Shown in pieces: positions 1-11,978 of a DNA stretch of 64,000 bases; position 1 is the stretch's first letter, and the number at the start of each line of letters is the position of its first letter. The position numbers and the translations under genes are program-made. The stretch is from positions 44,123 through 108,122 of the forward strand of contig JBBPSI010000076.1 of NCBI GenBank assembly GCA_038093515.1. Reading direction: 5' to 3'. The notes beneath the pieces are model-generated. The model searched no databases. It had not been told where the DNA came from and saw only the letters and a list, made by a program, of their open reading frames with translations. The DNA comes from Butyriboletus loyo. Its lineage: Eukaryota > Basidiomycota > Agaricomycetes > Boletales > Boletaceae.

Positions 1-81
1 CTGACAAAAGTCCATCGTCCATCAGCGCATAAACGCTGTTGTAGATGAAGGAGGATTGTGACCAGACACAGCCGACGTTGT

Positions 82-3000
82 TCAAGCCTGAAAGTCTTTC
101 TCCGTTAGTGGCTGCCCTTGAAACAATTTGCCCATGTGCGTGTGCGTGAAGGGTAGCCCTCTGTTCCGAATGGCAAGTAGCGCCCACACGCAAGGCAGCG
201 GCGAACCAGAGAACCTGATTTCGTTCTCTGCGAAACTACCAGGGATGTCGAACAGATTCCACCGGAGTACTCCATCGTTTGGCGAATCCGTCGTAGGTAC
301 ATCGAGGAAACGACATAGTCGGATATACGCTTGATAGTCTCTAAGATAGAGCTGCCCAGCGAACACGTTGAGCTGGTCGATCAGAGCCCAAGGCGGAGTC
401 CAGTCGGAGGCCAGGGGAGGGATGGAATAAAGTTGGAGATCGTCGGATGGTTTCATTCTCTGGGATGTGCGGGGTGCATACACGTGAAGGTGGACGAATT
501 CGCTTTCCCTGATGAATGGCATCAAGAGATTAGCCTCAAATGGGCTCAGCAGAATGAGTACTTGGTCGCGGTCCTTCGAGGGTTTGCGGGAGAGGATCCA
601 CTGGACAGGTCGAAGATATTGATCTATGGTCCCGAGAGTGGACTCGGGTCTGATCGCATTACAGAAGTCCGCTGTCGCCAAGATAAATGGGCTCCAGACG
701 TCTGCATCATGGGTAGCTGCAGAACTGTTTTCGAGCGTTGTGAAGACCGGATGAAAGGCGCTGGCGGAGTGCAATGGAGGAAGATTACCAGTGTTCACGA
801 ATTTGAAGACGTCGGGATGAAGGTTATGTCTCGCCGGTATTGCATAGGGAGGCAGCTCCACCTCTCGTTCACGCTCCCGCTCACGGTTAACCTCCCGTTC
901 TTGCTCTTCTTCCATATGTGCATTGGGAAGTGATAGAACCCCCAGGTCTTTACAGCGTTGGCGGATCCCTGGATCCAGCGCTGACAACGTACGAGGGGCA
1001 TTTTTAGTCCCACGGGGTGCATATAGATCGACCAGCGATTTCAGTTCTGGCTGAAGCCATACATCCGCCAGTTGATCTGACCCGACCTCATTACTGCAAA
1101 AACGGGACCAAGCGCCGTGTCTCGATTTGTGGTTCATGCCTTGTTGTGCCCAGTAAGGAGCTCGTTCGTGTATATCGGTGCAGGTCTCGTGTATTGCCCA
1201 GCATAAAATATCGATGGTAGACACTTGGGTGTTCGAATCTTTTTTGCCGACCACAGCACGGATTGTCTGATCAACCCTGAGTGGTGCAAAGAACATGACC
1301 GAGTGGCCATGACCCAACTTGCGCATCCGCATGCAGCCTGAGAACCATACACCGTGAGACTGAGACATCGAATGATAGTGCTGAGACAAACCTTGCACCA
1401 GCTGATCTTTTGTGACCTTGGGGCCTAGTGTGACAGCTGCTCGAGACCCGATAGGGAGTTTGAGGTCGGTGCCCCTTGTGTGTGCATGATCCAGATAGAC
1501 AACGCAACGATCTAACTGCTGAGAAAGTGGCGACGATAGCAATGATTGAGTGGTACCATTTTTCGTGAGTACGCTCAATTCATCATTCTCGTTGAAATAG
1601 ATGGCACCAGCAGCATCCCGGGCGATGTCGAGCCATGCTTCGGTCACTTGACGATTGGTAAGATCAAGGATTTGTGCACCAACATCCAGTAAGACACGAA
1701 TTTCGGGCTGTTGCTCGACCACCATGTGCAGGAATTCAACCGTAGTCCGTCGTTTGCCATTCGCGTGAGTTAGCATATAAAAGTCATTTTCGGGCCGAAG
1801 AAGATATATGAGAACCATGGCATTGGTCCCTTGCTGGTGGTCAAGGTCGCACTGAGCAATAGACATAGGTAACAGCCATTGGCCGTCGTTCGTGCCCGAA
1901 AATCCTGGCGCTTAGTTCAACGACAGAATTGAACAACACAAAATAAACTGTGGGTTCACTCACCGGTTATAACCTTTTCTTGTTTCTCTGCCAAATCCCA
2001 GCTAGACACGGATAGTTTCGAAGGAAATTCTTTGGCTTCCTGTGGGAACACTACCCGCGAGAGATAGAAATTTATTGCTGCCTGGTTTCGACCGAAAAGC
2101 GGGAATATGACCTTGTCCCATTGCTCCGATGACTTGAGGTTGAGCTCGCCGAGTTCCTCAAGCGTGTCCGGCAATGTCTCGGAATCGTACTCTTTCACCC
2201 AAAGTGCGTATTCCACGGTTGGGTCATCCTGGTCTAGCAAGATCTCGAAAGAAACCCTCAGCTGCTCCTCACTGAGGCCAGTATAGTAGTAAGATAGGCA
2301 CGTGAGAATGATAGTAATATCTGGATGGCCGAACTGGGTGTTGGGTGCAGGCACGTCTTTCGCGCGATATGGGATGGCAAACATTGTGGAGGGCTTGGAA
2401 CGGTCGGAATCTCGCGAGCGCAGGTCAAGGCCATAGTCAACACGCCATCTCCGCTCCGTGAGAGCAAACAACAGGATGTTGGAGGCCAGGAGACCACGGA
2501 GTAGTAGTAGTCCACTCCATAGATTACTTTGGTGCAAACCATTAACGTACTCCTCCACCATGCTGAGTGTATCGGGAACTCCGAGCACATCTTCTTCGGA
2601 TATGAAACTGCGAATCGCATCACGCAGGGCTGAAGAGATATTTTGAAACTTGAAAACGGGAAGTCGTCCAGCCATCACGTCTTCCGCAATGGATGATATT
2701 AGGTCTCGACCAACGTCGGAGGCTTGCTCAATGCGGATGTATGGAAATGATCCAGGTGGACCACGCTCATACTCCATGGAGTCAGGGACATATCTGGAAA
2801 AGGAATCTGCATGCTTCTTCGCAAGCATGAGGACCTGTTGAGTAATGGTCCATCGATCAGGGTATCCGTCCATGTGTTGCCGGTGGCCGATCGTGTAAAT
2901 CAGTTGGAATCGCGGATGAAGGATCTCGTCGCTCTCGTCCAGGATATCTCGAGCATTAGAATGAATCCACGTTTGAAGACTCAGCCACTTGGATGCACTG

Positions 3001-6000
3001 TCCGAAGCACAGTGAACATCCCCACCGCGCTCGCCATGATGGCCAACAGGAGCAGCGTCCTTCTTACTCATGTAATCTGGTAACTGGCATAGCAGTCGAA
3101 ACATGTCGCCTACAAGGCTGTGACCCGGCAGCTGTGTTAAATGATCAGCTGTATCAAACGATCATAGACATAATATTCGTGCTCACCGATTGGGCTGTCG
3201 TAATGTGCTGGTAAATCAATTTCTGAAGCTTCGGTAACGGGTTGGCGAAAGGTTTGCCTGTACGTATCTGCTCCTCCACACTCATCAACTTGAGTGATGC
3301 GACGTGCTCGGGCTGGACGAGTAAAATTCCATGCTCAGCCTTGCATTGAGACATGAGCTTGTGTAAATCATCGATCTGAAGGCTGATCAATTCGCCACTC
3401 TGGTTGTATTCTGGGGTACGAGTGAAGGGCAGGTGGTATATTGGCCTGTTAGCGAGCCCACTGAGGCGAGCAACGAGTGATTCGAACATTTGGACCGTCA
3501 GTGCTTTTGGAACAATGACACGGACAAGCTGTTTGCCGTCGGCGAGAGTGGAAGCCGCGATGGGAATGATCACAGATGATTTCCCCTCGCCCATGTTGAC
3601 CTGCATTACAGTGTTTCCCCCGGATTGTGGGAACATCATCTCCATTGCAGCCGTTACCTGAGTGCGACGAATCAGAAAGTTTCCCTGAATCTGATACAAG
3701 AAACAGCATCGTTAGTAGGGACCATCTCCCGGACACCAGAAACACACCTGGATCAACAACCAATCTGGGTGGTCTTCAGGATTCCAACCGTCACATCCTT
3801 CGTTCTGCAATTCCATCGAAAACTCTTCTTCATGACCATCCAGAGTAAATCGGAGCAATCTCCGAGCACGCTGAAGGTCCAAAAGGAGTAGAGCTAACGA
3901 CACCAAGCATTTCTCCCACTGTCCAGGGAGGTCGATCGACGACGTGGACGCGAGATATCGGAATAGGACATCTGCTGTGATCGGTAACCAATGGCCAAAT
4001 CGCTCGAGTACTTGTTCATGCATCTCAGTTGTTGGACCAAGACTTTTCTTGAGGATGGCCAAAGCATCCATGTAGGTTACTCTACACTGTGCGTAGTGCT
4101 TTTCCAGTGGCTGGGTGAGAGTCTCCGCTGCTACTCTGTGTGGTATTCGGGAATCCTCGCGAACGTGTTGTGCGCTGGCATTAAGGCGGGTGATGTATGC
4201 CCGTTTGATTGAGGGGTTGGTCCGAAGAGACGAGAATAGTTGGTCCAATGTGGGAGTATCATTTGATGACATCTTGTTGCTCTTATAGCTGTCACGCAAG
4301 AAAAAGCTACGGGGAGGTAGTTCTGGCGCCGGTCGGCTTGAAAGCAGCTCATCCGGTGTGATCTGCAACGGCGTATGCTGATTGAGAACATATTCCAGAG
4401 ACGAGACTGGTCGTTGAAGAGTGGGTAGTCCGTTTGCGAGGACACACATAAGATGTTCCTTGAGACAGAAGTTTCGACAGCAGCTGGAGAATAGTTCTTG
4501 GAGGCTGTCAGTTAAACCTGCCACATCCCAGTAACGAGAATCCAACGAGACCGTCGGAGGGGTATCAGATGACCAGTCCTTGAGCAACCGTTCGACAGCA
4601 TCATCGACAACAGGCCACTTCGTGTGCCGGTCCAAATCCCTCTCCCCGAGGAGGAACCCATGAATATGATCCCGCAGGACTTCGTCAGTGGGACGATATC
4701 CATCCAGAATCTCGCAGCCAACATGGATCTGTAGATCAGATTGTGATTGTTGAGCAAATGCTATGAGCATCGAGAGGAAGGCAGCTTGGTCGCATGGTGA
4801 ACAGTACGCCATTTCGGGAAGTAAGAATAACAGCTGAAAACGCCGACGAGTTCCCTCCCTCTTCTCCAGGGAGTCATGTACCTTGTTCAGTAGTGTCTGC
4901 ACAAGATCGGGATTCGACCATATTCCCGGGCCGTCATCCAAAAAGGGTTCAGTATCAGTATCCGCACCGATGCTGTCGTTCCACAGTTCTGCCCAGTTCG
5001 ATATAATATTTATAATGAGCACACTGGAGGGCCAGCGATGAACGGCAGATGCTGCAGTGGAGGCGATATCCTGAAGCTCCAAGTCCGAATCTAGGGTCAA
5101 GTGGTCACTGTTGTCACAGTCTTCCACGGATGGTCCAGTAGCATGCAGGGGAAATAGATACGCAGCTCGTCGCGCTGCACGCTTGTCTGCTGCACTGACG
5201 GGTTCTTTGTCATGTGCACTGCGATTCCAGTAATATCTATGAAGGATTTCCTGGTATGCAGAATTAATTTGGGGATATTGGGTTGCAGTCCAATTCCCAT
5301 CGAGGGTTTTGAGTTTCATGATTGAGCGACACCCAGCTGACTGTAACAGACAAAGTGCCGCTTGGGCACCCGTTTTGCCCGTCAGTGGATCAGGCCTGTG
5401 ACAGCTAGTCATCGCATGCAGATTGGCAAGATATTGCGTGCTTTCCAAGCTGCCATTCCCTGCCAAGCGACCCAGTTCAGCATCCACGTTGTAGATATGA
5501 TAGGCATTAGATTCGTTCTCAACCCGAACACGATGATCGCCATGCTTTTCAAGAGGTCCATGCGGTATGATGATGCGTCTGGGAATGAGTTGTGCTGGAA
5601 GGTGAATTTTCTGCCGGAGAACGAGGAGGTTCTCTAAACCGAAGAGTGTCCCAACGCATTGATCCTCGTCGTAAACCATATCCTTGAAGTCACGGGACTC
5701 GAGTTCTTCCCGCTCATTGACGAAAAAGGACAACCCACAGCGATGCAATGCAACAGACAATCGCTGCACTGGTACATGCTGGAGAGAGTCAACGGGGGAA
5801 ACAGAAATGAGGAGATTGTTGGCCCGGTGCTTGAGAAATGAGCTGATATCGTTGAAATGGCCAAGATTGTTGAGATGGACATGTTTATATAAATCCTCGC
5901 GATGGTCGAGATTGTTGAGACACTCGAAACACTGCGAAACCATTTCCCACGTTGGGCTTCGGATATCGACAAGGGTCTCGCGACCTCTGTACATACGAAA

Positions 6001-9000
6001 GTGTTCAGATGCGCAGTCAATCCTCCAATGTTCTGAAGACTGTTCCCACAGCAGTCCGACAGGGCGTATCTCGAGGGTCTTTGTGGACAGGTTCAACCAG
6101 TGAATATGTCCATCGACGAGCATTGGCGGAAGGTCTCCCCGCAGTTTAGTCGGAGGAATCAGCTCGAGGATATCACGTGATTCATTGCATTGTGCTCGGA
6201 CCACTAGATCGTCACCTCGCAGCGAAAAGTGCACCTGCATGTATTTGAATCACGGTTATGTCACGAGGGGTTCAAGTTGGCGAATGTTACATACCTTGTG
6301 CTTCGACGTCGTAGCTAGGGTCGTGAAATCCATTCCTGGGAGATCGGATGGTATGAGAAAGAAGCCTTGCTGCAAACACTGATTAGCAACGTATGTTACA
6401 TTGGAAGGTGCAGCATGCACGCACATCACGAAATATATGCTGGCATTCTGGAGAGTCCTTAATCGCACGTGGCAATCCACCCAATGGTTGACCATCCACT
6501 CGAAGCACACCATTGAGCAGGTCAAGGTGTACTGTTTGCGACGGTTGATCCCCGGTCGCTTTAGTACTGCATGTAAGCCATCGAGCATTCGGACACTGCA
6601 ACTGCTCCCATTTGTGTACACCTGCCCTGTGGCTAGTGAAAATCTTGCCAACTGCGAGGTCAACACCATAATCTGAAGCATCTGCGAGGATAACGTCCCC
6701 CAAGATTCCATCGAGAGCATGAGCAAGACGACGGTCTCGTTGAAGGAGCAGTCGTGAATAGGAGTCAAAGACCACTGAAGGGTTGAAGTTAGCAGAGTTG
6801 TGCGGGCGCTCGAGATCCATGAATGAGACATACATTCGGGGTGCAGTGCAGATATTAAGAAGGTGCAAGAAAGCAGCGCATCGACATCCTCTGCAGAGTG
6901 GAAGAGCTCGCGGAGAGTAACAGGGTCAACATCAAATGTGCTTCGACACGTGACAGCCATGTCCCGCAGGAGATTGCTACGTTCTTCATTTGTAGGTGCC
7001 ATCACCAGGTTGTATGATAGCTCCTGCACCCAGATGAACGCCTTCCTGCGTACACTTCGAAGAAGTGTGATGGTTCGCTGCGAAACGCGTTCGCTGGGGC
7101 TCGATGCAAGCACCCGTGTGAGCAACAAGGAAATCGTGCTCATCACCACGCTATCGATCGAGCTAGCCCCAACCTCCACGAACAAACTGTCGAGCTCGTC
7201 CAGAAGGGCATTGCAGAATGAGGAGTCTTGAAGGTCTTGATGCCAAATCCACTGTACCGCATTCAAATCAAGTGGTCCAACCTGAAAGGTCGCCTGGGCA
7301 AGGAGGTAATGAACATCACGATGACGGAAGTTGAGAGTTCTACTGCGCAGGCTCCTCAGGATATTGATCCACTGCAAGGAGGCGCCACTCCGCAAGTGTC
7401 CAAATGCAATGAATTCGTCGAGGGAGAAATCCGATGGACAATTTGCTTGAGAAGCTAAGATGTCGTTGGAGGTCCAACTGGTGGAAGACACATAGTTGAT
7501 ATTGTCGCTCATAACACTGTATGCAAAGTCGCACAGAGATTTGTTCTTCGTTTCTGGCCATGTTGAGAGGTGGTCCCTTAGCACATTGGTGTATTCTCTG
7601 TTGCCAAGTGCGACATGCTGGATCGCATAACGTAATGTCTGGTTATTTCCAGATTGCAGGCCCCCTGGATGAGAATATGCAAAGTGTATCTGGAAGGAGA
7701 GCGGTGGCCCTTTGCGCTCGACAAAGTAGGGCCGCAACGCGGGAACATGCGCAAGTAGGTTGTCCTCTGTCTCTGCATTGAATGACCAATGTGTATTAAT
7801 AGGATGGTAGAGGTAATGCAAAATGCGGGAAGCGGCAGAACGCCAGATACGAAGGCACGGCGGGCATTGGAGTTCAAATATGACCACTTTGGCGTGTAAT
7901 GGAGAGGCGGGAAGTGGTGATTGGGTAGCCTGTGTGCCCTCGGCCACCTGTCGCGCATTTGCAAGACTGGCAGCTTTTTGCTCCATGCCAACACGCCTAA
8001 CAATATTTTCAATCGCGTCACATTCAACACGAGCCTTGAGCTGCTGAAGACGCGGGGATTCGTCATAATAAAGGACGGCAAAACTGTCTTGTGTAAATTC
8101 ATCGGAAAGTACCGACCATCCCAGACGCGATTTCGACTCGCGAGCAGCGAGATATTGATACGCACGAGCAAGGCGATGCAGGCTTGTTGTCTTGCGCAGA
8201 AGCAGCATTCCCAGGAAATCTGCCAGGATTTCAGGGGAGTAGTCGGAAAGTATGGGAATCTCCTTCACAGCTAGTTGGTCGAGTGCGACAAAAAGCTCTA
8301 TCGCAGTCAGGAACATAATGGAGTGATCTTCTGGATTTTCATTGCGCCGATTTCCAGTGCTAGCCCTGATCATGTATTTATCCATCAAAATCTCGAGCTG
8401 TGCGCATGCCTCCTCCACATTCGTGACACAGGCAAACCAATTATCGATGCCCTGCTCGACCGATTGCTCGACGTCATAGAGAGTAACGTCAGGGTCGGCA
8501 TCATATGCCTCGTCAAAAAAGGACCCGTTCGAGGACAAGAAATCATCAATAGTGCCGCGATGATGATGGCTGGGGTGGAAACCAGTACCAAGGGGTGCGC
8601 GGGGATGATTCGCGAGAGCGTTGCGAATGTATTCACCACTGTCCAGGAGCAACAGTTGTGTGTCCCTCGTTAGTTCCTCCTGGGAAGGATTCCGAAATAG
8701 GGATGTGCGGGTGCTCAGCTGCTTCCATCTGGCGTCAAGAATGTCTCGAAGGCAAGTGCAAGTCTTCAGCGCCAGCTCAGAGAGCCATTCGGGGGGAAAG
8801 GAACCAAGCTTGCTTAAACGTCGGAAAATTTTGGATGACATCAGATAAAGGTGATCGCTGGAAAGCTTTGCGTAGTTTGGATCCCTTGCAAGGGTGCATA
8901 TGAAGAATAACATGAATTCCTTGTAGGAGGCGCGTCCAAGAGGAGAACGATCAACGGACGTCTGTATTGCGACCCTGGTGAGAAGCCAAAGCGACGAGCG

Positions 9001-9791
9001 ACGCCAAACAGCCTCGGCTGAGCCACCGAACCGATGCCGCTGGACAACATCGTCACGAACACGCTTGGTAATGCGAAGAACGTCAGTAGTGCGACCAACA
9101 CCTCGCAAGATGCCCGCCAGAAGTGCAGTGATATGTTGTGAACGAGCGGCGGGAGGAGAGGGAAGGTCGGAGTCGACAGCGCTGGGGCGAGATAGAAAAT
9201 TGGCGAGCTCGAATTGAAATTCCCCGTCGTCAAACACCTCGCTCGGCATCTCGACGGCCGACCACGGATACGAGCATATCAGAGACCCTGCCGTCTTATC
9301 TACAGCATCACTGCTCGGAGACACTTCGAAAGATTCGAATAGTGTATGATTCTCCCGCTTCGTGAGGACAACCGCAGCATTTTGAGGTCGGATGAAAAAC
9401 ACAAGAATGTCTATAGACTATCAGCACAGATCTACAGAGAACATGTGAGCGTACCTTCTGTTTGCATTCCACGCAGCTGGGAGATGACGTGGCCTCTGTC
9501 GAGGTGTTCAGACTGGACGGATGCTTGCAAGTTGTCTAGCATCTTTGTGATGCGATGCCATTGAGCCTGCGAGGTTTCTTCGACGTGTGCGCTATAAGCG
9601 CGGGCAGCAACGCATGCTGCATGAGCCAGTGAAAGATCGTTTTCTAAAGTATAGTCGTTGTCTTTTGGAAGCTCGACAGGAAAAAACACATGGGTAACAG
9701 CATAATCAAATGTTGTAGGAGTACGGTCGAATGCCGATGAGCTCGTCGTTTCAAGATCGGAATTATCTGCAACAGGCGGTATCGCCAACAT
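82..9791 (-). CDS. Giant DUF6606-DUF3638-DUF3645 protein (about 3,144 aa)
   Basis: Six exons chain in frame: 9791-9455, 9410-6295, 6234-3748, 3690-3187, 3131-1964, 1904-82. The total of 9,435 nt divides by three. The N-terminus (FDYAVTHVFFPVELPKDNDY) fits DUF6606. Exon 4 carries a Walker-A-like VNMGEGKSSVIIP followed by LADGKQLVRVIVPKAL, the hallmark of DUF3638. Exon 5 has RDILDESDEIL, a helicase-like Asp/Glu motif. Exon 6 carries DUF3645 features (RVLLDVGAQILDL, VYLDHAHTRGTDLKLP) and a conserved tail (THMGKLFQG). Family members are large fungal proteins, sometimes labelled ubiquitin-hydrolase or helicase-like; the biochemical role is not established, so ATP-dependent activity is inference from the P-loop. 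The exon 4/5 acceptor is the least certain junction. The stop at 82-84 fits the family's usual end, although the 81 bases beyond it are also open in another frame. Confidence 0.9.
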
Positions 9792-11978
9792 GGTGGTGTA
9801 GGCGAAAATGCAGTGTGCAGCCTTTTGTGCTCAATACAGTCACCTCCCCTTACTACCGTCACCAACTTGAAGGCTAGCTACTTTAGGGATTCATCCGTCC
9901 TCATAGACGAGTCCACCGGCCTTGGAGCAGGAGGAATAACAATCGTGAACGACAAGACTGTCCAGGCTATCAACCTGCCTGATAGCTCAGACATCGAAAT
10001 GATGTGGTGACACACCAAACTGCGCTGAAAAACAAGACCACCGCGTTGTCAGTTTGACAAGAAGATATTTACCTATAGATCGTTATGTGAGTTATTCATG
10101 ATCATTTCCCTCGAGAAATCCCGACGTGAAGGAGATTTTTATTCTCTATCGATGGTTCAGAAACGAGCAGCCCATAAGGGCTAGGACACAATGCGGTCTA
10201 TCCTCTCCAAGCCGCCGTCAACTTCGTGGCAGTTATCATTCACCCTGGGAACTTGGTCGACGACCTGGCCACTGGGAAAGGAAAGCGGTGGTTCCACAAG
10301 GAATGACTTCCAGCAACGCGTTGAATTTGCATCTCACGTAGCAACGTTATCAAGTAATCCCTCTAGTTGGAGCCGATGTGCTTGATGAATATACAGGTGG
10401 ACGGGAACTTGTCCAGGCTCTCGTTGTGAACAAATTGGACCTGTACGGCCCCCTCGTAACTAGCGGACCCTTGCAAATTAACGATTTTTAGGGTCGATGG
10501 TATGGCGGACAAATTGTCCATATCGAACTGTGTGTCAGCCGTGAACTGGACGCTCTCCAGATTCAAGACGGCGATTTGCGCACTCTATGTCGTGTAACGA
10601 GACGGAGGGAATATAGGGTTGGGTTTGTTACTGGTTATAACGACCGGGAAATTGACTATTTGCATTTCCAAGGTTCAGTCAGATCAAGCCTCCAAACGAA
10701 ACGATCAAACTGTCGATGCGTAACTTGAAAAGAAGTCTGGAACGCTCTCGACTGCCTCCTCGGTGGCGAGACTCGGACTCGGGAAGGGTATGTATGTAAC
10801 CCCGACTAGCTTTAGTTTGGAACGTTGCGGCGCTACGATCTCTGCAGTCAGAACAACCTATGCGGGACTTTCTCCTGTATCCACCATTGGGCATAGCCGT
10901 GTAAACAACACGAGAATCGTCCTCTCCCTGTGATACAACCATTTCTTGACGAGGTGCTCGGCGCCGCTCTTGCACACCTTGGACCACCGAACGAATCCGT
11001 TCCGGAAAACATGACATAGTACTTGGCACCTGACGTTGGTCATGATCGAGGCAAGATATGATATACTAGTAACGACCTTTCAATTTTTTTTTCCAATGCG
11101 ATTGAGGTTGTCAACGTTGTGGATGATCGACGGGTCCCTAGTCATGTTGAATTCTGCGTGTATTATAACGCTCGAAGTTCGACACGTCATTTAAACTTCG
11201 AAAGATTCAACGTGGCCCTCGGGCACGCCTGAGACTTAAGAGCGATGTGTTGAAACGACCGAAACCAGAGAGCACTGCAAGACAGTCACAGATGTCTTTC
11301 AAAATGTGGGCCCAGAAGGCATGCTGGAGATAGTTCAACTATCATCGTCCTCCATCCCGTCTTCGTTCCGCGCCCGACTGGTCCTCGTCTCGTAGTCGTC
11401 GTTTTGTGTATCCCTATCGTCGTTTTGTGTTATCCCTACTTTCCGTTCGTCCGTTGGGCACGCTCGTGTTCGTTCGTTCGCGCCGCCCGCATGCGCGTCC
11501 AGCCCGCTTCGGGGAGTCGAGTTCGAACGGCGACCGACCGACCGGGGTCCGCGCACGTCACGTGACGTTAAAACGGGCCGTAAAACGTTTGAGAGAACCA
11601 ATAATTCGCTGTAGCCTACTACCATTAAGGCTCACGCAGTGTCAACTTTGTCCTCCGATTTAACCTTGTTTGATTCAGCGCAAGGTGGGTCGCTTTATGT
11701 CTCCGAGTACCTCTGTCACCACCAGGGGACTCAGATCAATTTCCCCGTCGATGTCAAAAGTGACTTTCAGTCAAGAGTGGGCTGCGAGTTCTTCGTTCAG
11801 TCAGGATGCACGAGTAGATCCGTGGTGGAGTTTTGAACGGCCACACCGGGTGTCCTTGCGACAAGCCTCTCGTTTCCTTTCCCCATCACCGTGTCTGCTC
11901 GTCGGTTGCTTCTTGTGTTTACCTCGAGCCCGCCCCGCCGTCTGACCCGACACCGGCGACGACCACGATGAACACAAC
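9792..11978. other. Spacer, 2.2 kb, no convincing gene
   Basis: This lies between the divergent starts of the DUF3638 gene and the white-collar pseudogene, so it must hold both promoters. A possible minus-strand coding scrap is listed separately at 10379-10566. Around 11396-11440 the string CGTCGTTTTGTGT occurs twice in tandem. At 11558-11580 a CACGTG E-box palindrome is followed by an AAAACGG string that recurs at 16.1 kb. No RNA gene was recognised. Confidence 0.5.
10379..10566 (-). CDS. Possible small gene or gene fragment, unknown product
   Basis: The minus-strand frame is open and of protein-like composition (NLESVQFTADTQFDMDNLSA, then IPSTLKIVNLQGSASYEG). It ends at an in-frame stop near 10379. 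Upstream on the same strand (about 10680-10620) a GT...AG pair could join a short exon reading EMQIVNFP in frame. The alternating hydrophobic pattern would suit a beta-rich protein. No family is recognised, and no start codon or full exon chain could be fixed. It may be a decayed remnant or chance. Confidence 0.25.

Noticed and set aside
1..81. Extra C-terminal exon of the DUF3638 gene
   Set aside because: A 28-codon open frame follows a TTTCAG acceptor, but the only upstream donor gives a 37-nt intron and the family normally ends near the stop at 82.
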